Positions 1-12,348 of a stretch of 64,000 bases of DNA are shown one piece after another; position 1 is the first letter of the stretch, and every line of letters begins with the position of its first letter. The notes beneath the pieces are model-generated. The model was not told the origin of the DNA. It searched no databases and saw only the letters and a program-made list of their open reading frames with translations. This stretch comes from Flaccisagitta enflata (Eukaryota; Chaetognatha; Sagittoidea; Aphragmophora), in assembly GCA_965153355.1 (NCBI GenBank), contig OZ231127.1, positions 69,440,001 to 69,504,000 of the forward strand. The letters run 5' to 3'. A program made the position numbers and the translations under genes.

Positions 1-122
1 GGTCTTTTTCCGTACTTCACATCGGGTATGTCGTCTTTATAAATCTGATTTTAAAGATTAGTGGTCAGTACTCAAAATATTGAACCCATTAAACTCTAAC
101 TGTTTATTTTTCTTTTTTCCAG

Positions 123-419
123 GCACAGATACATTTGTTGAGTCTAGGTTTCTCGGATCTGAGCGTCAATTTGACTTTTGTCTGACGCGGTTTGGCAGAA
201 TGGATCGACTTCCGGTTTCCTCTTTGTTCCGAAGACGCTTCCACGCGCATTTGGGAGTCGTACATTCGCGGGCTTTACTCCCCTACAGTCATCGGCGTGA
301 ACAGAGCCATGACCATCTATGTCACGGCGATACGCGCTCTGGCAATCAGCAACACCAACAACGCCATCAACATGGGAAAACGAACGCAAAGGAGAACAGG
401 AACTAGTCTTTTGCACTAG
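123..419 (+). pseudogene. class A GPCR relic, TM2-TM3 exon
   Basis: A polypyrimidine tract and CAG at 120-122 form a good splice acceptor, and the following frame reads like the second and third helices of a rhodopsin-type receptor: a TM2-like stretch (LLSLGFSDLSVNL), then a segment resembling TM3 of peptide receptors (IYVTAIRALAIS). The E/DRY position reads IRA, so only the arginine is kept. An in-frame TGA at 183-185 falls between the two helices, and the frame closes with TAG at 417-419 inside what would be intracellular loop 2. No TM4 is found in 420-731. The exon with TM1 would lie upstream of the window. I read this as a decaying receptor gene in one consistent frame with 732-1613. An undetected intron or a sequence error could instead explain the first stop. 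Confidence 0.45.
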
Positions 420-731
420 CCTTATGGGCAGACTAGGTACGGTAGGTCGTGTCTAAACTTTGGAGTGTTGCTAGGTTAGTGATATGTGAAACGAATAATG
501 TCCAACGGAAGCTTCGTTCCTTATTGTCATTGTTTGGTAAGGAAGTCCATTTTCCTTAAACAATAACTAAACTATCAATATCTTTAACAGACACGCTACA
601 GGAACATTACATAAAATCATTCTTTGTTTTGTTTATTCGCGACGAGAGAGCATTAAGTGTTTCGCCTTAATTGTCTTCACTTTTTTTTCTCCATCTCTAA
701 AACGATTCTCATCAATTCCAATTTCTAACAC
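420..731. other. gap between GPCR exons, no feature seen
   Basis: This is AT-rich sequence with stops in all plus frames. A possible donor (AG|GTACGG near 433-439) would make it an intron. No TM4-like hydrophobic stretch is visible in any frame. Confidence 0.3.
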
Positions 732-1613
732 TTGGAAGGTTTTTGTTTTCTGCGGTTGATTCCGGGCGAATGGGGAGACTTGCTGCTTTACTCAATGGTT
801 GTGTTGGTTATGACGGCGATGACCATTTTCATTCTTTGTCGTCATCATTTCAATTTCACGATTCGACTTTCTTCAGCTGAAAATAGCGGCTGCAGCGGCG
901 ACGGCGGGAGAGATGGCGACAGGAGTGCCCGTGGTCAATATTCCAGGTCATCGAACCCGACAACGTTGTCTACACCGACAGTGGTTGACTTTCACAAATT
1001 GGTGGCTTTAGTGGCTCTCGTCTTATGCATTTGCTATCTGTTTTCGTTGGCGCATATGGCGAGTCAATGTTTTTAAATTTCCACCCAGCATGAAGGTGGT
1101 TTGAGTGGCGGCGGTGAGGTGAGAGGGGGTAGCAGCATCAAGCCTGGAGGTAGAAGCGGTGCGGAATATGTCGTTGGTAGCAATGATAGCGGCGGCAACG
1201 GTAAGGAATACGTCCATGGCTGCAATGGAAGCAGCTTTAACGATGGCGTACTTAGTGGTGGTGCTACTGACAGGATCCACGATGGTGTCAGTATCGGCGA
1301 TCGCGAGGAATATGGCAGTGGTGACAAAAGCGTAGATAGTGGCAGTGGCGGTGGTGGCAGTGGTGGCGGCGGAGCCAACGATGTCGACAGTGATGGCAGT
1401 GGCGGCGGAGGCGGCGGTGGCGATGTTGACGGTGGTAACGGCAGAGGCGGCCATAATGGAAAAGCATCCATTTTCATACTGATCTATTTAGACGCTATTG
1501 GCGTGTTTCTAAATTCGAGCGTCAATTCATTCATCTATATTTGTGCATCACGGAACTTTTACAATAACTATGGCAAAAAAAAAAAACCGAACAGTTACTT
1601 CTTTTGCTCATAA
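732..1613 (+). pseudogene. class A GPCR relic, TM5-TM7
   Basis: This continues in the same frame as 123-419. It encodes a TM5-like helix (LLLYSMVVLVMTAMTIFIL), a polar loop, a TM6-like helix (FHKLVALVALVLCICYLF, without the usual proline), a TAA at 1074-1076, then a very long Gly/Ser-rich loop (1101-1450) and a TM7-like end (LNSSVNSFIYICASRNF), which fits the N-S-x-x-N-x-x-I-Y pattern of FMRFamide-type receptors. A likely exon start is AG at 736-737. The last residues, from 1571, lie in a transposon. The TAA, the missing TM4 and the microsatellite-like loop argue for a pseudogene. The TM7 motif is the strongest evidence that it derives from a receptor. Confidence 0.5.
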
Positions 1614-2536
1614 ATCCTTTGAAAATTCACCCAGTGTGCTGAAATTTTTACTGAAGTTACCTTTTAGTATCATTAAGCATCACTGAAAAAATCAATGACC
1701 TGCTCTAAATAGTTTGAGAATTATAGAATTTTAAAAAGTGCTTGTCAAAAGATCAGAAATTCAATGTACGCACATAAGAATTTACTAAGAATGAATAAAC
1801 AAACTTAAAAAAACCATACTAAATCTAGTCCGATTTTGATGAAATTTGAACTGGAAGTAGACCACATTGTTAGCAGGCTGTGATAAAAATTTCATTACAA
1901 AACTCCGATTATTTTAGCAGGAACAGCATGTTTTCTATAACTTTTTTTGTGGTTTTTAGAATGAAGTAAATGAAGATGAAATCTGAAATATAAATCGATG
2001 CTTAGGCCAGAGTTTTCTACCAATTATCATGAGTTTTTAACTGGGAACTTTTGTACATATGATTCATCTCCAGTAAAATTTTTGTGAAGATTGAAGCATT
2101 TTTAGTCCCCCAAATTGCAAAAATATTCTAACAGGTAGCAGAATATTTCTTATCCTGAGCAAGCTTACAATCAACCATTATCTACCCCACTAGACTTTAT
2201 CTGAGTAGATGCGAATTTTGCCTAGTATTAGTAAATATTACCATCAGACTACAGTTCAAAAATCATGACAAAACTCCCAAAACTTTTTGCACAATGCCAA
2301 TTTTACTAAAAAAGGCATTATTTTGATTTAGGATAAACGTCATCTCTGGCAGTCCAAAAAAGAGGTGACTTCAGTAAAAACGTTATAACGGCTAAAGTTT
2401 TCAACGGATTTTGATGAAATTTTAACCAGACATAGTCCACATCATGGTTATCATTCACTGTAAATTTTATGCAAATTAGTCAACATCTTCATACTTTTTT
2501 GCTCTCTCAAAAGTTGTTCGGTTTTTTTTTTTGCCA
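1571..2536. mobile_element. TA-flanked MITE, poly-A/T inverted ends
   Basis: The ends are inverted copies: TGGCAAAAAAAAAAAACCGA at the left and the complement ending TTTTTTTTGCCA at the right, with TA on each side (1569-1570, 2537-2538). The interior is AT-rich and holds two related stretches with GATTTTGATGAAATTT (near 1831 and 2410). No transposase is seen. It resembles 51288-51878 in end structure. Confidence 0.6.
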
Positions 2537-3297
2537 TAGTTAATTGCCAAGTCTTCTTTTCAGACTTGAAAAGAATATTGAAATTGGGTATCTGATTTCC
2601 AAGCACAAGAGAGAGAGAGAGAGGACTGAATATCACCGAAAGATAGACGGACAGACAGACAGACAGCTAGATAGACACTATTAGACAGGGCGCGGAATCC
2701 AATACATATGAAAAATGCAGAATTTTTAGCCAAATGCATGCAACTCTATAACCGCTATATCGGTCAGTCCGTCTGTCGCCATCACCTTCTTTGGCGTTTA
2801 CGGGTAGTTTTTGCATCATTGCTCCTGCTCAAATGCTTGTGTTAGCCTTTTTTCACTGCCCCTGCCCACCCGCACACGACTTTGGTAGCCGTGTATCCGG
2901 CCTTGATCTGTTTGAAAATAAATTGAATTTTTCATCTGTATAAATTGCCACTTCACATAAAAAACATTTCTATGATAAAATATCGTTTGTTTCAAAGCGG
3001 AATATTTGTCACAGTGGAAGGGGAAAAAAGTTGAAGATAGAGTTTTCTAGCTGAAGGCCCTCAATTGCAAGCACCACATATAAGGCCCAGTTGCTATTTA
3101 GAGACAGTTAATCTGGCGGTTCGCCAAACCGTAAAATGCTGACACATTCCGCGTTCAGCGTTTTCCGGTCGTTTATATCGCCCTCATAGCCACGCGTGGT
3201 GTTGGTAGTTCTTTGTTGCATTAGGACATTACTACGAGCCATCAAATCAAATTCGTTGCGGGTGGGGGGATTTTTCATTTTAATTGGAAATTGCGTC
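2537..3297. other. intergenic, one dispersed element copy
   Basis: This holds a short GA run (2609-2622), a GACA run (2649-2668) and one degenerate copy of the AGTCGCG element (2734-2905). No gene is seen. Confidence 0.4.
2734..2905 (+). mobile_element. AGTCGCG element (HINE-like), degenerate
   Basis: It begins with a diverged palindrome (TGCATGCAACT). It keeps the internal GCTCCTGC and CCCCTGCCCACCCGCAC motifs and the 3' hairpin GCCGTGTATCCGGC followed by CTTG. Confidence 0.6.
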
Positions 3298-3651
<354 letters not shown>

Positions 3652-3654
3652 CAT

Positions 3655-5090
3655 TTCCCAGTGAAACCAGGCGCCCAGACTCCTAGATTGGTCCCCATCT
3701 CCTTAGCCTTATCTGTAAGCTGGTGTAGAAGGTGATTCTGCGAGATTCTGAATGGAAATGACCGCAATTTTCCCGCTTTCACCACATGCTCGCTGTGGGT
3801 TCTCTGTGGGTCGCGGTGGTCATTGGGAAACTCAATTCTTCCTTGAAAACGTGCAAATACTATCAGAAACCAAATTTCTATGCACGGTGCACGCTCATGC
3901 GTAGATAGACTAAGGCCATGAAATGTTCAACAACAAGAAGGTCTCCCTGATATCGATGATATGCAGTTTCACGCGCGCGGGGTTTGATTCTCTGTTTTGG
4001 CTCCTGGGCATCTGGGCACGAGCGTATTTTAGTCGAGTTGAAGCAAATCTCAACGTTATTCTGTCCGTCATGCGTTCCATAGACATATCTATCAATATTT
4101 GAGACAGCCAAAGCAAAGGTGCCAATAATCTAGGCCTTCACGTATGAGGATTTTTCCCCTTGTTTTCCTCCCTTATTTACCCCCTCCCCCCTTCCAGCCA
4201 CATCTAGGCGGAAAGATGTTCGTAGTCTGTTCATTGCTTACAAAAGCCCTGTGTGTTATTTGTGATTTACATAGGAGTGAGTGGTCGCCGCCTCTGAACT
4301 AAAGCAAAGACAACAAGAAAAAAAAAAAACGACCATGGACAAACGAGACAAAATAAACGACTAACAATCAGTTCAAGTTTCCATTTCTCTTTTCATTCAT
4401 CTCTTTCTCTATCTTTTTTTTTTTTTTTTTTTTTTGAAATTCAAGTTTTGCTTAGTTAATTCAAGGCATAGATAAAAATAGAACAGAGTTCAGTTACCAA
4501 GTGAAGATGCGTGTCACTCAAGTCTCGAACTTGACAATGTCTGTCACTCAATATCATGATTTTTCGCTCCACTTTGCATTTTTCTTCAATTCAGATTGTC
4601 GAAATTGCAGCAGAGAAAAAGCATTTCATGACTCGGCAACACGCCCCCCTTTCACATAGATTGGCGAAAGATGCTTCAATCAGCACATTCATTCTACGAG
4701 GACATGAAATCGTTCGGCGTCGCAAGATGCGTCACAATTAATTGACAAACAGACCAACCACGACCGACCCGCGGTGAACAAAGCTTATTTGGCGGCGATA
4801 TAAGAACAATCAAAGCCTATACTAAAATGGCGTGCGGGAGAAAAAGAAACGTGACGCAGAAGCTTTTTCAAACGTCGGACAGGGGCTGTGATGCAAGTAG
4901 ACTCAAACGTACCGAAAAAGGGACGTGAAATGTACGGATGGACGAACGGGCGTCGGACGGACGGACGGTCTAACACACACAGCGTTGCATATCTAATATC
5001 ATAATATATAATCAAAATGCAAGGAAATGCAAAAAATCAAAATCACCCATTTTGACAAGAAGCGTCAAACCTGACTTGTGGCGTTAATAT
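3655..5090. other. intergenic, nothing recognised
   Basis: It contains poly-T at 4415-4434 and a short GGAC/GACG run at 4937-4970, possibly the microsatellite remnant of an AGTCGCG element. No gene or RNA is recognised. Confidence 0.4.
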
Positions 5091-5094
5091 CTCG

Positions 5095-5203
<109 letters not shown>

Positions 5204-5634
5204 AGGTAGGTCTGAATACCGAACATAAGTTTAACTCGTGTTTATGCCCATTTAGCGCCAAACGACTTCATCCCGTAGTAAAACCCGCCCTTTGATTCAG
5301 TCGAAGAGAGTCAAAGAGAGAAAGAGAGTGTTTCTGAGACATTCTTCTAATCTGGCAATGGGGCGTGAGTTGCACTGAGGTAGAAGACTTTTTACGCTGA
5401 CACATTTGTATTTTTTTTCTTCAAACAACCAAGTTGATCAAGCTCATTTGGGCAACTAGAGGTGTCAACCGCCGCGATCCGCGCATTTTTTAGGACACAA
5501 AATGGACATAATGGACAAAATGGATGGACCAACTGACAGAACGACAGACATACCAATGGACGTACAGACCATTGGACGAACAGAACTTCTTATACACAGA
5601 TGCCATGAGCTTTTAAAGGATCATAAGTAAATGT

Positions 5635-5798
5635 AGTCGGGGGCACGCAACTCTAAAAGCCACTTTTTGGTCAGTTGGTTGGTCAGTTGGTTGGTCGGTT
5701 GGTCCATTGGTCCGTCAGTTAGTCGACCATCTGTCCATCACAAAGTCGCTCCTGCCCACCCGTCCGCGATTAAGGTAGCCGTGTAACCGATCTTGTTC
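5635..5798 (+). mobile_element. AGTCGCG element (HINE-like)
   Basis: Left end AGTCGGGGGCACGCAACT, a GGTT/GGTC tract, GCTCCTGCCCACCCGTCCGC, then a decayed hairpin (AGCCGTGTAACCGATC) and TTGTT. Confidence 0.65.
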
Positions 5799-5887
5799 TT
5801 TACATAATCGTGACAATTGCATCATTTCCATCATCTCCATTTCACTGTAGGTATCACCAACCTTTGTGTGTTCATTGTATGAGCTTT

Positions 5888-5994
5888 AGTCGCCTGCACA
5901 CGACTCCATATTCCGCTAAGTCTGTCTGATGGATGGATGGTTGGTTCGTAACCTCCCGCACGCGACTTGAATAGGCGTATATCCGGCCTTGTTT
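5888..5994 (+). mobile_element. AGTCGCG element (HINE-like), short form
   Basis: Left palindrome AGTCGCCTGCACACGACT, a brief GATG/GGTT tract, CCCGCACGCGACT, and the end TATCCGGCCTTGTTTT. The usual middle is deleted. Confidence 0.65.
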
Positions 5995-6066
5995 TCAACC
6001 AGTGGTAATGAAAATCAGCTAAATCGCTCATGATGCATCATGATGGATGGAAATATTCACTCCCGC

Positions 6067-6187
6067 CAAGGCCGGATACACGGCAACCAGTCGCGGACGA
6101 TTGGGCAGGAGCAGTAATGCGAAAATCGCTCGCAATTTTGGACCGACCGACCGACACGGTAAGTTGTAGAGTCACGTGTCCGCGACT
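6067..6187 (-). mobile_element. AGTCGCG element, GGAC subfamily
   Basis: On the minus strand it starts AGTCGCGGACACGTGACT and carries CGTCCGCGACTGG before the hairpin GCCGTGTATCCGGC. It is one of the copies in which the left GAC is matched by a right GTC. Confidence 0.7.
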
Positions 6188-6763
6188 AAAAATTTTCTTT
6201 TCTCATTTCGAATAAGGGACTGGGCAGAAATCTGACTTCATCATGTATAAAAGTTGTTGATTTTTTGAGAACCATTCTCGCGGGAGTAAACTGCATCCAT
6301 TGACAATGTTTTTTGTACTAATGCCATTTTCATACTTTAGTGCGCGTTATATCTAGTGGGCTGTTATTGTCGAATGTTATGGGAAAACACGGCGTCGTCA
6401 AGAAACAAGAATATTCATAAAAAAGAAATGGGAGCAATAAAAACGAAAAGCAGACAACAAACAATGTAGAAGAACTTATGGAGTTTATTAGGAAATGGAA
6501 AGGGAGAAATGAAGCTGAAAGGAAGTCAAGAAACATTGTCGGAAAACTGGCGGCTTTTATAAAGAGATGAATTGTGAGAAGTAAAGACGACAGTAACGTT
6601 GTAGAAAGCCATCCTGGAATTGGCAAACAAGAAAGGCAGTCAACTAACTATGTGAATGTAGCGGAACTTTTGAAGATAGCTTGCAAACTATCATATCCAA
6701 TGAGACTTGTAATCTTCATTTGATTTAGAGTTTTCGTTTCAATTTTTTTATTGATGTTTTTTT

Positions 6764-7102
6764 AGTCGCGTGCACGCGACTCTACAACCCGCTTTGTCCG
6801 TCCCTCCGTCCGTCGGTCAAACTTTACTTTTTTTATTACTTTTATTATTCTTAGTCATTTTAGGTCATTCTAAGTCATTCTAAGTCATTCTAAGTCATTC
6901 TTAGTCATTCTAAGTCATTTTAAGTCATTTTACTTTATACTGAGTCACTGAGTCAATTTGGTCAATTTTGTCGTATAAGTCATTTATCATCATTTTATGT
7001 CTTTTTAAGTCATTTTAAGTCATCTTCAGTCATTTTAAGTCAATTTGAGTCATCCTAAGTTATTTATGTCCCGCACGCGACTTATAGGTGTTGGCCTTGT
7101 TT
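6764..7102 (+). mobile_element. AGTCGCG element with TAAGTCATTC core
   Basis: Perfect left palindrome AGTCGCGTGCACGCGACT, a GTCC tract and AAACTTTACTTTTTTTATTAC. Then comes a core of about 20 degenerate 10-bp units (consensus TAAGTCATTC, 6850-7065), CCCGCACGCGACTTATAGGTG and TTGGCCTTGTTT. The copy at 21768-21938 has the same right end without the expanded core. Confidence 0.75.
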
Positions 7103-7434
7103 CAATTACCGCCTGACTCTGTATTTACCATACTTCCTGAGTGTTGATTGTTGAAGACCAGTGAATCCGATGACAGTGTTAACAATACGAACTGCGGCAA
7201 TTTTTAGTCGTAGTCTTTTTGTGTGGGTGTGTAAGTGTGGATCATTAATACGAGATGTTTTCAGCGCGTTGTATATTTTTGCGCATGAAAACGTGAGTTG
7301 GGTTTCAATATCCCATGGGTTTTTACCATTAATAATCCGATTCAAAACATCTCAGTTTGTTTTGCAGATTTTTTGCTTTCTAAAGTGGCAAAGATTAAAA
7401 TTGTCCGTCTTTCTAACAATATACCTGTTTCTTC

Positions 7435-7752
<318 letters not shown>

Positions 7753-7759
7753 CCCCACG

Positions 7760-9263
7760 CATGTGGCTGCATCCCGTTCTTTCCGTATATCTGTCTGTCT
7801 GTCTGTTGGTCTGTTGGTCTGTCTTTTTTTGTCTTTTGTCCGTTTCTATTCTTTCTATTATTGCCTTTTCTCCTTTTCAAGGTAGCTATGACGAATTGAG
7901 TTTCAGAAAATCTTCGAAAAAATGAAAGACAAAACGAAAAAAAGGTCTAAAAGGTTCGTTTGAGCGTCGATGCTTCAGTGTGTCCCGTGTGTTCCTTGTT
8001 CACGAAGTTTTTCGATTCCATACCCCCTCCAAACTGAAATTCGACCCCACAAGCATGTAGTTCTGTCACATATCCCCGATTGCAAACTGAGGGGGGTTTC
8101 CCTATTGGGAAAATCATTGATAGGTTATCATGAGATGTTTTGTATGATAACTAGATTAGGTTCTTGATAAAGGAATAATAAAAAAGAAAAAGAAAAAAAA
8201 AACACCTTTAGTCCATCGTTGCAGAGATAGAACTAGAATCATATTGCTTGATTTTCCGATTCAAATGATATCAAAATCACATGATTCGACTTGACTATCA
8301 ATAGCACTTCCTAAACAGCCGGAACCATCGTCGCTGTCGTTACTGTCGACACTTCGAAACTTGAAACCTAATACAAGTGCATGAGTTCACTTCGAAAATA
8401 GACAAAGTAAAAATCTCCCTAAGGAACTGACTGATGGCGAGTTTGCGTGAGTGGAAAAGCAATCTACGGAAAGGATTTTACCAATTGACGTTTTCTTTCC
8501 AATTTTTAAGAAACGGACTCTATTGAGTCTGTCTCTGTCGACGTCTTTACGCATCAGTTGGTCCGTCTGAAAGACTGTGCTTTGGGCCAAAAAGCCTCTA
8601 AACTAGAATACTAAAACAATCACTTTATGGTCGGTCCGTCGCGTCGGTTCATCGGTTTGTCACGCCATTGGTTGGTCACAAAGTCGTTTTATTTCAAAGG
8701 TTTTTTTCATTGTTTTAAAGGTGTTTCCAACAATTCCAAGGTCATTTAAAACATTTTTGTCTGCCTGTTTGTCTGTCTGTCTGTCCGACTTTTTCTGAAA
8801 GTTCCAACGCACGCGTCAGTTGTTCCATCTAAAAGAATGAAATTCCCAGTAATTTTGCCTCAGAAACATTCAAACACTAGGATCTAATCTATACAGTGAG
8901 TATACTAGGTATTGCTTAACCGTTATCAATTCTTGAATCAATCCAGTCTTGTTTTACACATATATAAACAAAAGAAAAAAGTAAAAGCGCTCTGTTCTCG
9001 GCTTTTCGGTTTAATGCTGAACACATTTTGATGAAAAAAAAAGATGAAGCTCCATTCTTGAAAAGGAATTTGAGGGATAAAATCATCACAGATGGTGCAC
9101 ATTTATTTACATACAGTTGATCATGAATTGTTTGAAGAGCAGAGGTGACAGCTTTGAATTTGAAATCAAAGTACGAATACTAACCCAAGACTGATGGAAT
9201 AACGCCCGGAAGAAGTGGAAAAGGGCAACTGTCGCGTGCTACATGCATAATTATATAATTAAA
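7760..9263. other. intergenic, nothing recognised
   Basis: Unique-looking AT-rich DNA with a GGTC-type remnant near 8620-8690 and a TGTC run at 8759-8785. No gene is seen. Confidence 0.35.
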
Positions 9264-9815
9264 GAAATATTTGATTACTGAATTACTAAATTCAACCTAA
9301 TTACTAAATTACTAAATTACTAAACTGCTAAATTACTGAATTAATAAATCAATAAATTACTAAATTACTAAATTACTAAATTACTAAATTACTAAATTAT
9401 GAAATTTTAAATTATTAGATTACTAAAAAATTAAATTACTAAATTACTAAATTACTAAATTACTAAATTACTAGATTACTATAAATTACTAGATGATTAA
9501 ATTACTGAATTACTGAATTACTAAATTATTAAATTACTAAATTACTAAATTATAAAGTTAATAAATTATCAAATTGCTAAATGATTATATCACTAAATTA
9601 CTAAATTACTAAATTACTAAATTACTAAATTACTGAATTTAATTACTAAATTACTAAATTACTAAATTATTAAATTACTAAATTACTAAATTACTAAATT
9701 ACTAAATTGTTAAATTACTAAATTACTGACTTAATGAATTACTAGATCACTAAATTATTGAATTTCTAAATCACTGAATTACATAATCACTAAATTACTG
9801 AAATACTAAAGTACT
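9264..9815. repeat. (AAATTACT)n minisatellite
   Basis: About 550 bp of an 8-bp unit, consensus AAATTACT, with scattered substitutions and single-base indels. It is cleanest at 9357-9404 and 9595-9640. Confidence 0.9.
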
Positions 9816-9925
9816 GAAATACATACGGAATAACATGTAGGTCAGAAAAAAATACAAGTAAAACGTGTGACATTGTTATTGCCATCGAAAACACGTGACA
9901 AACCAGTAAGTTCTGCCTTTCGACT

Positions 9926-10005
9926 TCCTGTTGCTTCCTATTGCTTCCTATTGCTTCCAATTGCTTCCTATTGCTCACTATTGCTTCCTGTTGCTTGCTA
10001 TTGCA
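9926..10005. repeat. TTGCTTCCTA tandem repeat
   Basis: About eight copies of a 10-bp unit TTGCTTCCTA with point changes. Confidence 0.85.
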
Positions 10006-10290
10006 AGCATGCTAGCACGAAGCGAGCGTCGGTGTTGCCAAATCCTTTTTATCTCGCATGAGAATCTTTCATTTAGGAACACAGATAACAAGTTTTCTTT
10101 GACTAATCTTTCAGCAGATGCGAGGCATCGGAATTTCTAGACTAATTTGTTACTTTGTCATTTTTTCAGTAGGTCCATCTGTCCCTCCAAGCATGGATCC
10201 CTCCTGTCATTTTTTCAACCATCTGTCCATGCGGCCATCCATCCGCCCGTCTATCCATCCATTTGTCGGCCCTTCTCATATATTATTATA

Positions 10291-10714
10291 AGTCGCAGAC
10301 ACGGAACTCTATAAGCCACTCTTTGGTCAGTCGATCCGTCCGTCGCACCGTGCATCAAAATCACCAACGACCAGGAAGTAAACCAACCAACCACCCAACC
10401 AACCCATAACACCATCACCGTGCATCAAAATCACCAACGACCAGGAAGTAAACCAACCAACCACTCAACCAACCCATAACACCATCACTGTGCATCAAAA
10501 TCACCAACGACCAGGAAGTTAACCAACCAACCAACCAACCACCCAACCAACCCATAACACCATCACCGTGCATCAAAATCACCAACGACCAGGAAGTAAA
10601 CCAACCAACCACCCAACCGTCCGTCTGTCGGTCCGTTACAAAGTCGGTTTGCGTGGTTTCCCGCTCCTGCCCACCCGTCCGCGAATAATGCTGCCGTTCA
10701 TACGGCCCTGTTTT
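10291..10714 (+). mobile_element. AGTCGCG element carrying four 72-bp core repeats
   Basis: Left end AGTCGCAGACACGGAACT, GTCC/GTCG tract to 10345, then four copies of a roughly 72-bp unit starting CACCGTGCATCAAAATCACC (10346-10615), a second GTCC tract, CCCACCCGTCCGCGA and the hairpin GCCGTTCATACGGC. The core array starts at the same junction (GTCCGTCGCAC) as the 80-bp satellite at 27616. The right hairpin has a compensated stem (GCCGT/ACGGC). Confidence 0.75.
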
Positions 10715-11311
10715 TCTAATCCCGTCAAAGCAATTAGGTACAAAGTCCGCTTTGACCGTCCATCAGACTACAAGTCACTTTTGGTCCTGCCGTCCATCAC
10801 AAATTTTTTGGCCTTTTCGTAGATTTTGTGCATCACTCTAGAGCTCTCCATTGACCCAATTATTGCCCCATGCGTATTCGTGTATCCCGAACAGACGAAC
10901 GGATCAAGTCTTTCACGCGCCACTCAAAAGCATAGCATCCTTTTATGCTAAAACGGCGGAGCCCCAACCAATGGATGAATAGTGATTTGTTCAAGAGGTC
11001 TGAGCACGGGGATGACAGTAGAGGCATGCAGAAAGTTATTCGCACACGATATGATAATTAGTTTTCTCTTCAAATGGCCTGAGCTGGGGGATTAGAGCAA
11101 TTTAGACGCAAATGTTTTTTTTTTCTTCCCCGACTTTATCTTCCTTCCTTCCCCGTTCACTAGTTAATCATTAAAGAACCAATGGAAAAGAAGTCTGAAG
11201 GAGGAGACTTCTATTCAAGAACGCGGGACCGATACTCGATTAAGCGTTTATTCACTGGTTTTGCTCAAAAGCAAAATAAACTTGAGCAATGCGTTCGTCC
11301 GATCAATTTTT

Positions 11312-11527
11312 AGTCGCGTGCTACGCGACTCTACAACCCGCTTTGTCGGTCCGTCCGTCGGTCCGTCGGTCCGTCCGTCCGTCGGTCCGTCGGTCCGTCA
11401 CACTTTACTTTTTTTTGGTTTTTGCGGTTTTTGGCCTCACTGCTCCTGCCCAAATGATGGAGTGACCTCAATTATGGCCCCTGCCCACCCGCACGCGACT
11501 GGGGTAGCCGTGTATCCGGCCTTGTTT
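11312..11527 (+). mobile_element. AGTCGCG element, complete canonical copy
   Basis: A good reference copy: AGTCGCGTGCTACGCGACT, CTACAACCCGCTTTGTC, GTCC/GTCG tract, CACACTTTACTTTTTTTTGG, CTCCTGCCCAAATGATGG, GCCCCTGCCCACCCGCAC, GCGACTGGGGTAGCCGTGT, ATCCGGCCTTGTTT. There is no coding capacity. Confidence 0.8.
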
Positions 11528-11794
11528 TTCTTCAAGTTATCTCATTGAACGAATTCTTTCAGTTAATTTCCCAATAAATGAATAAATGAACACCGTATTT
11601 TTTCTATTCAGCGGCCCCCCCCCCCCTCGAATTTTAAAGCGCCCCTCCGCACTTTTCAGAGGAAATTTGGATAGATTTGTTGAGTAAAATCTGAAATAAT
11701 ACAACACAGTGAACCATTTTCACTGACTTTCAAATAGATATACCACGCAAATAAAAAAAAAGACACTTTTAAATGGTTAATCTAGCCAATAGAT

Positions 11795-12005
11795 TTTTAA
11801 AAAACTAATAAAAATCTTAGACCATTTTGAAGCCCTTTGAAAGTACTTTCAATTGACGCCAATCTAGTATTGCTATCTTTTTTTGTTTAGAAATGGCATC
11901 AGGTTGAAAAAAAAAACATTGTCCATTTCAGTTTTGCAATCCCCATGTAAAAAATGCATTTTAGCAAAATAGTGCTTCTCTTTGCAGAGCTCTAGCTTCT
12001 AATCA
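11795..12005 (-). repeat. dispersed repeat related to 59430-59710
   Basis: It reads as the reverse complement of a segment in the receptor B intron at 59500-59705, including GTGCTTCTCTTTGCAG and GAAAGTACTTTCA. The same family occurs in the MITE at 51288-51878. Confidence 0.55.
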
Positions 12006-12045
12006 TTTTTTCTATCTGTTTTATCATAAGGTGCGTCTTTTTTTT

Positions 12046-12252
12046 AGTTGCGTGCTACACTACTCTACACCATGCTTTGTCGGTCCATTGGTCGGTCCAT
12101 TGGTTGGTTGGTCGGTGGTCCCTTTTTTACATTTTTGGCGTTTTTGAGCTTTCCAAGTAAACTGCTCCTGCCCAGATTCCCCAATGACCTTCTCCAGCAC
12201 TGCTCCTGCCCACTCGCACGTGACTAGGTTAGCCGTGTATCCAGACTTGTTT
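12046..12252 (+). mobile_element. AGTCGCG element (HINE-like)
   Basis: Left end AGTTGCGTGCTACACTACT, GGTC/GGTT tract, CTGCTCCTGCCCA, ACTGCTCCTGCCCACTCGCA, then AGCCGTGTATCCAGAC and TTGTTT. Confidence 0.7.
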
Positions 12253-12348
12253 ATTCGCGTGGTATGCAATGAATATCTCCATTCTGACTCAAATCTTACA
12301 TTTTGATAGCCTTTCATGAGAAAGATGGTTTGAATGACAGTTCATCTA

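Noticed and set aside
6330-6626. Hydrophobic 98-codon minus-strand protein
   Set aside because: It is a purine-rich tract on the plus strand that gives Phe/Leu/Ser on the minus strand. There is no supporting structure.
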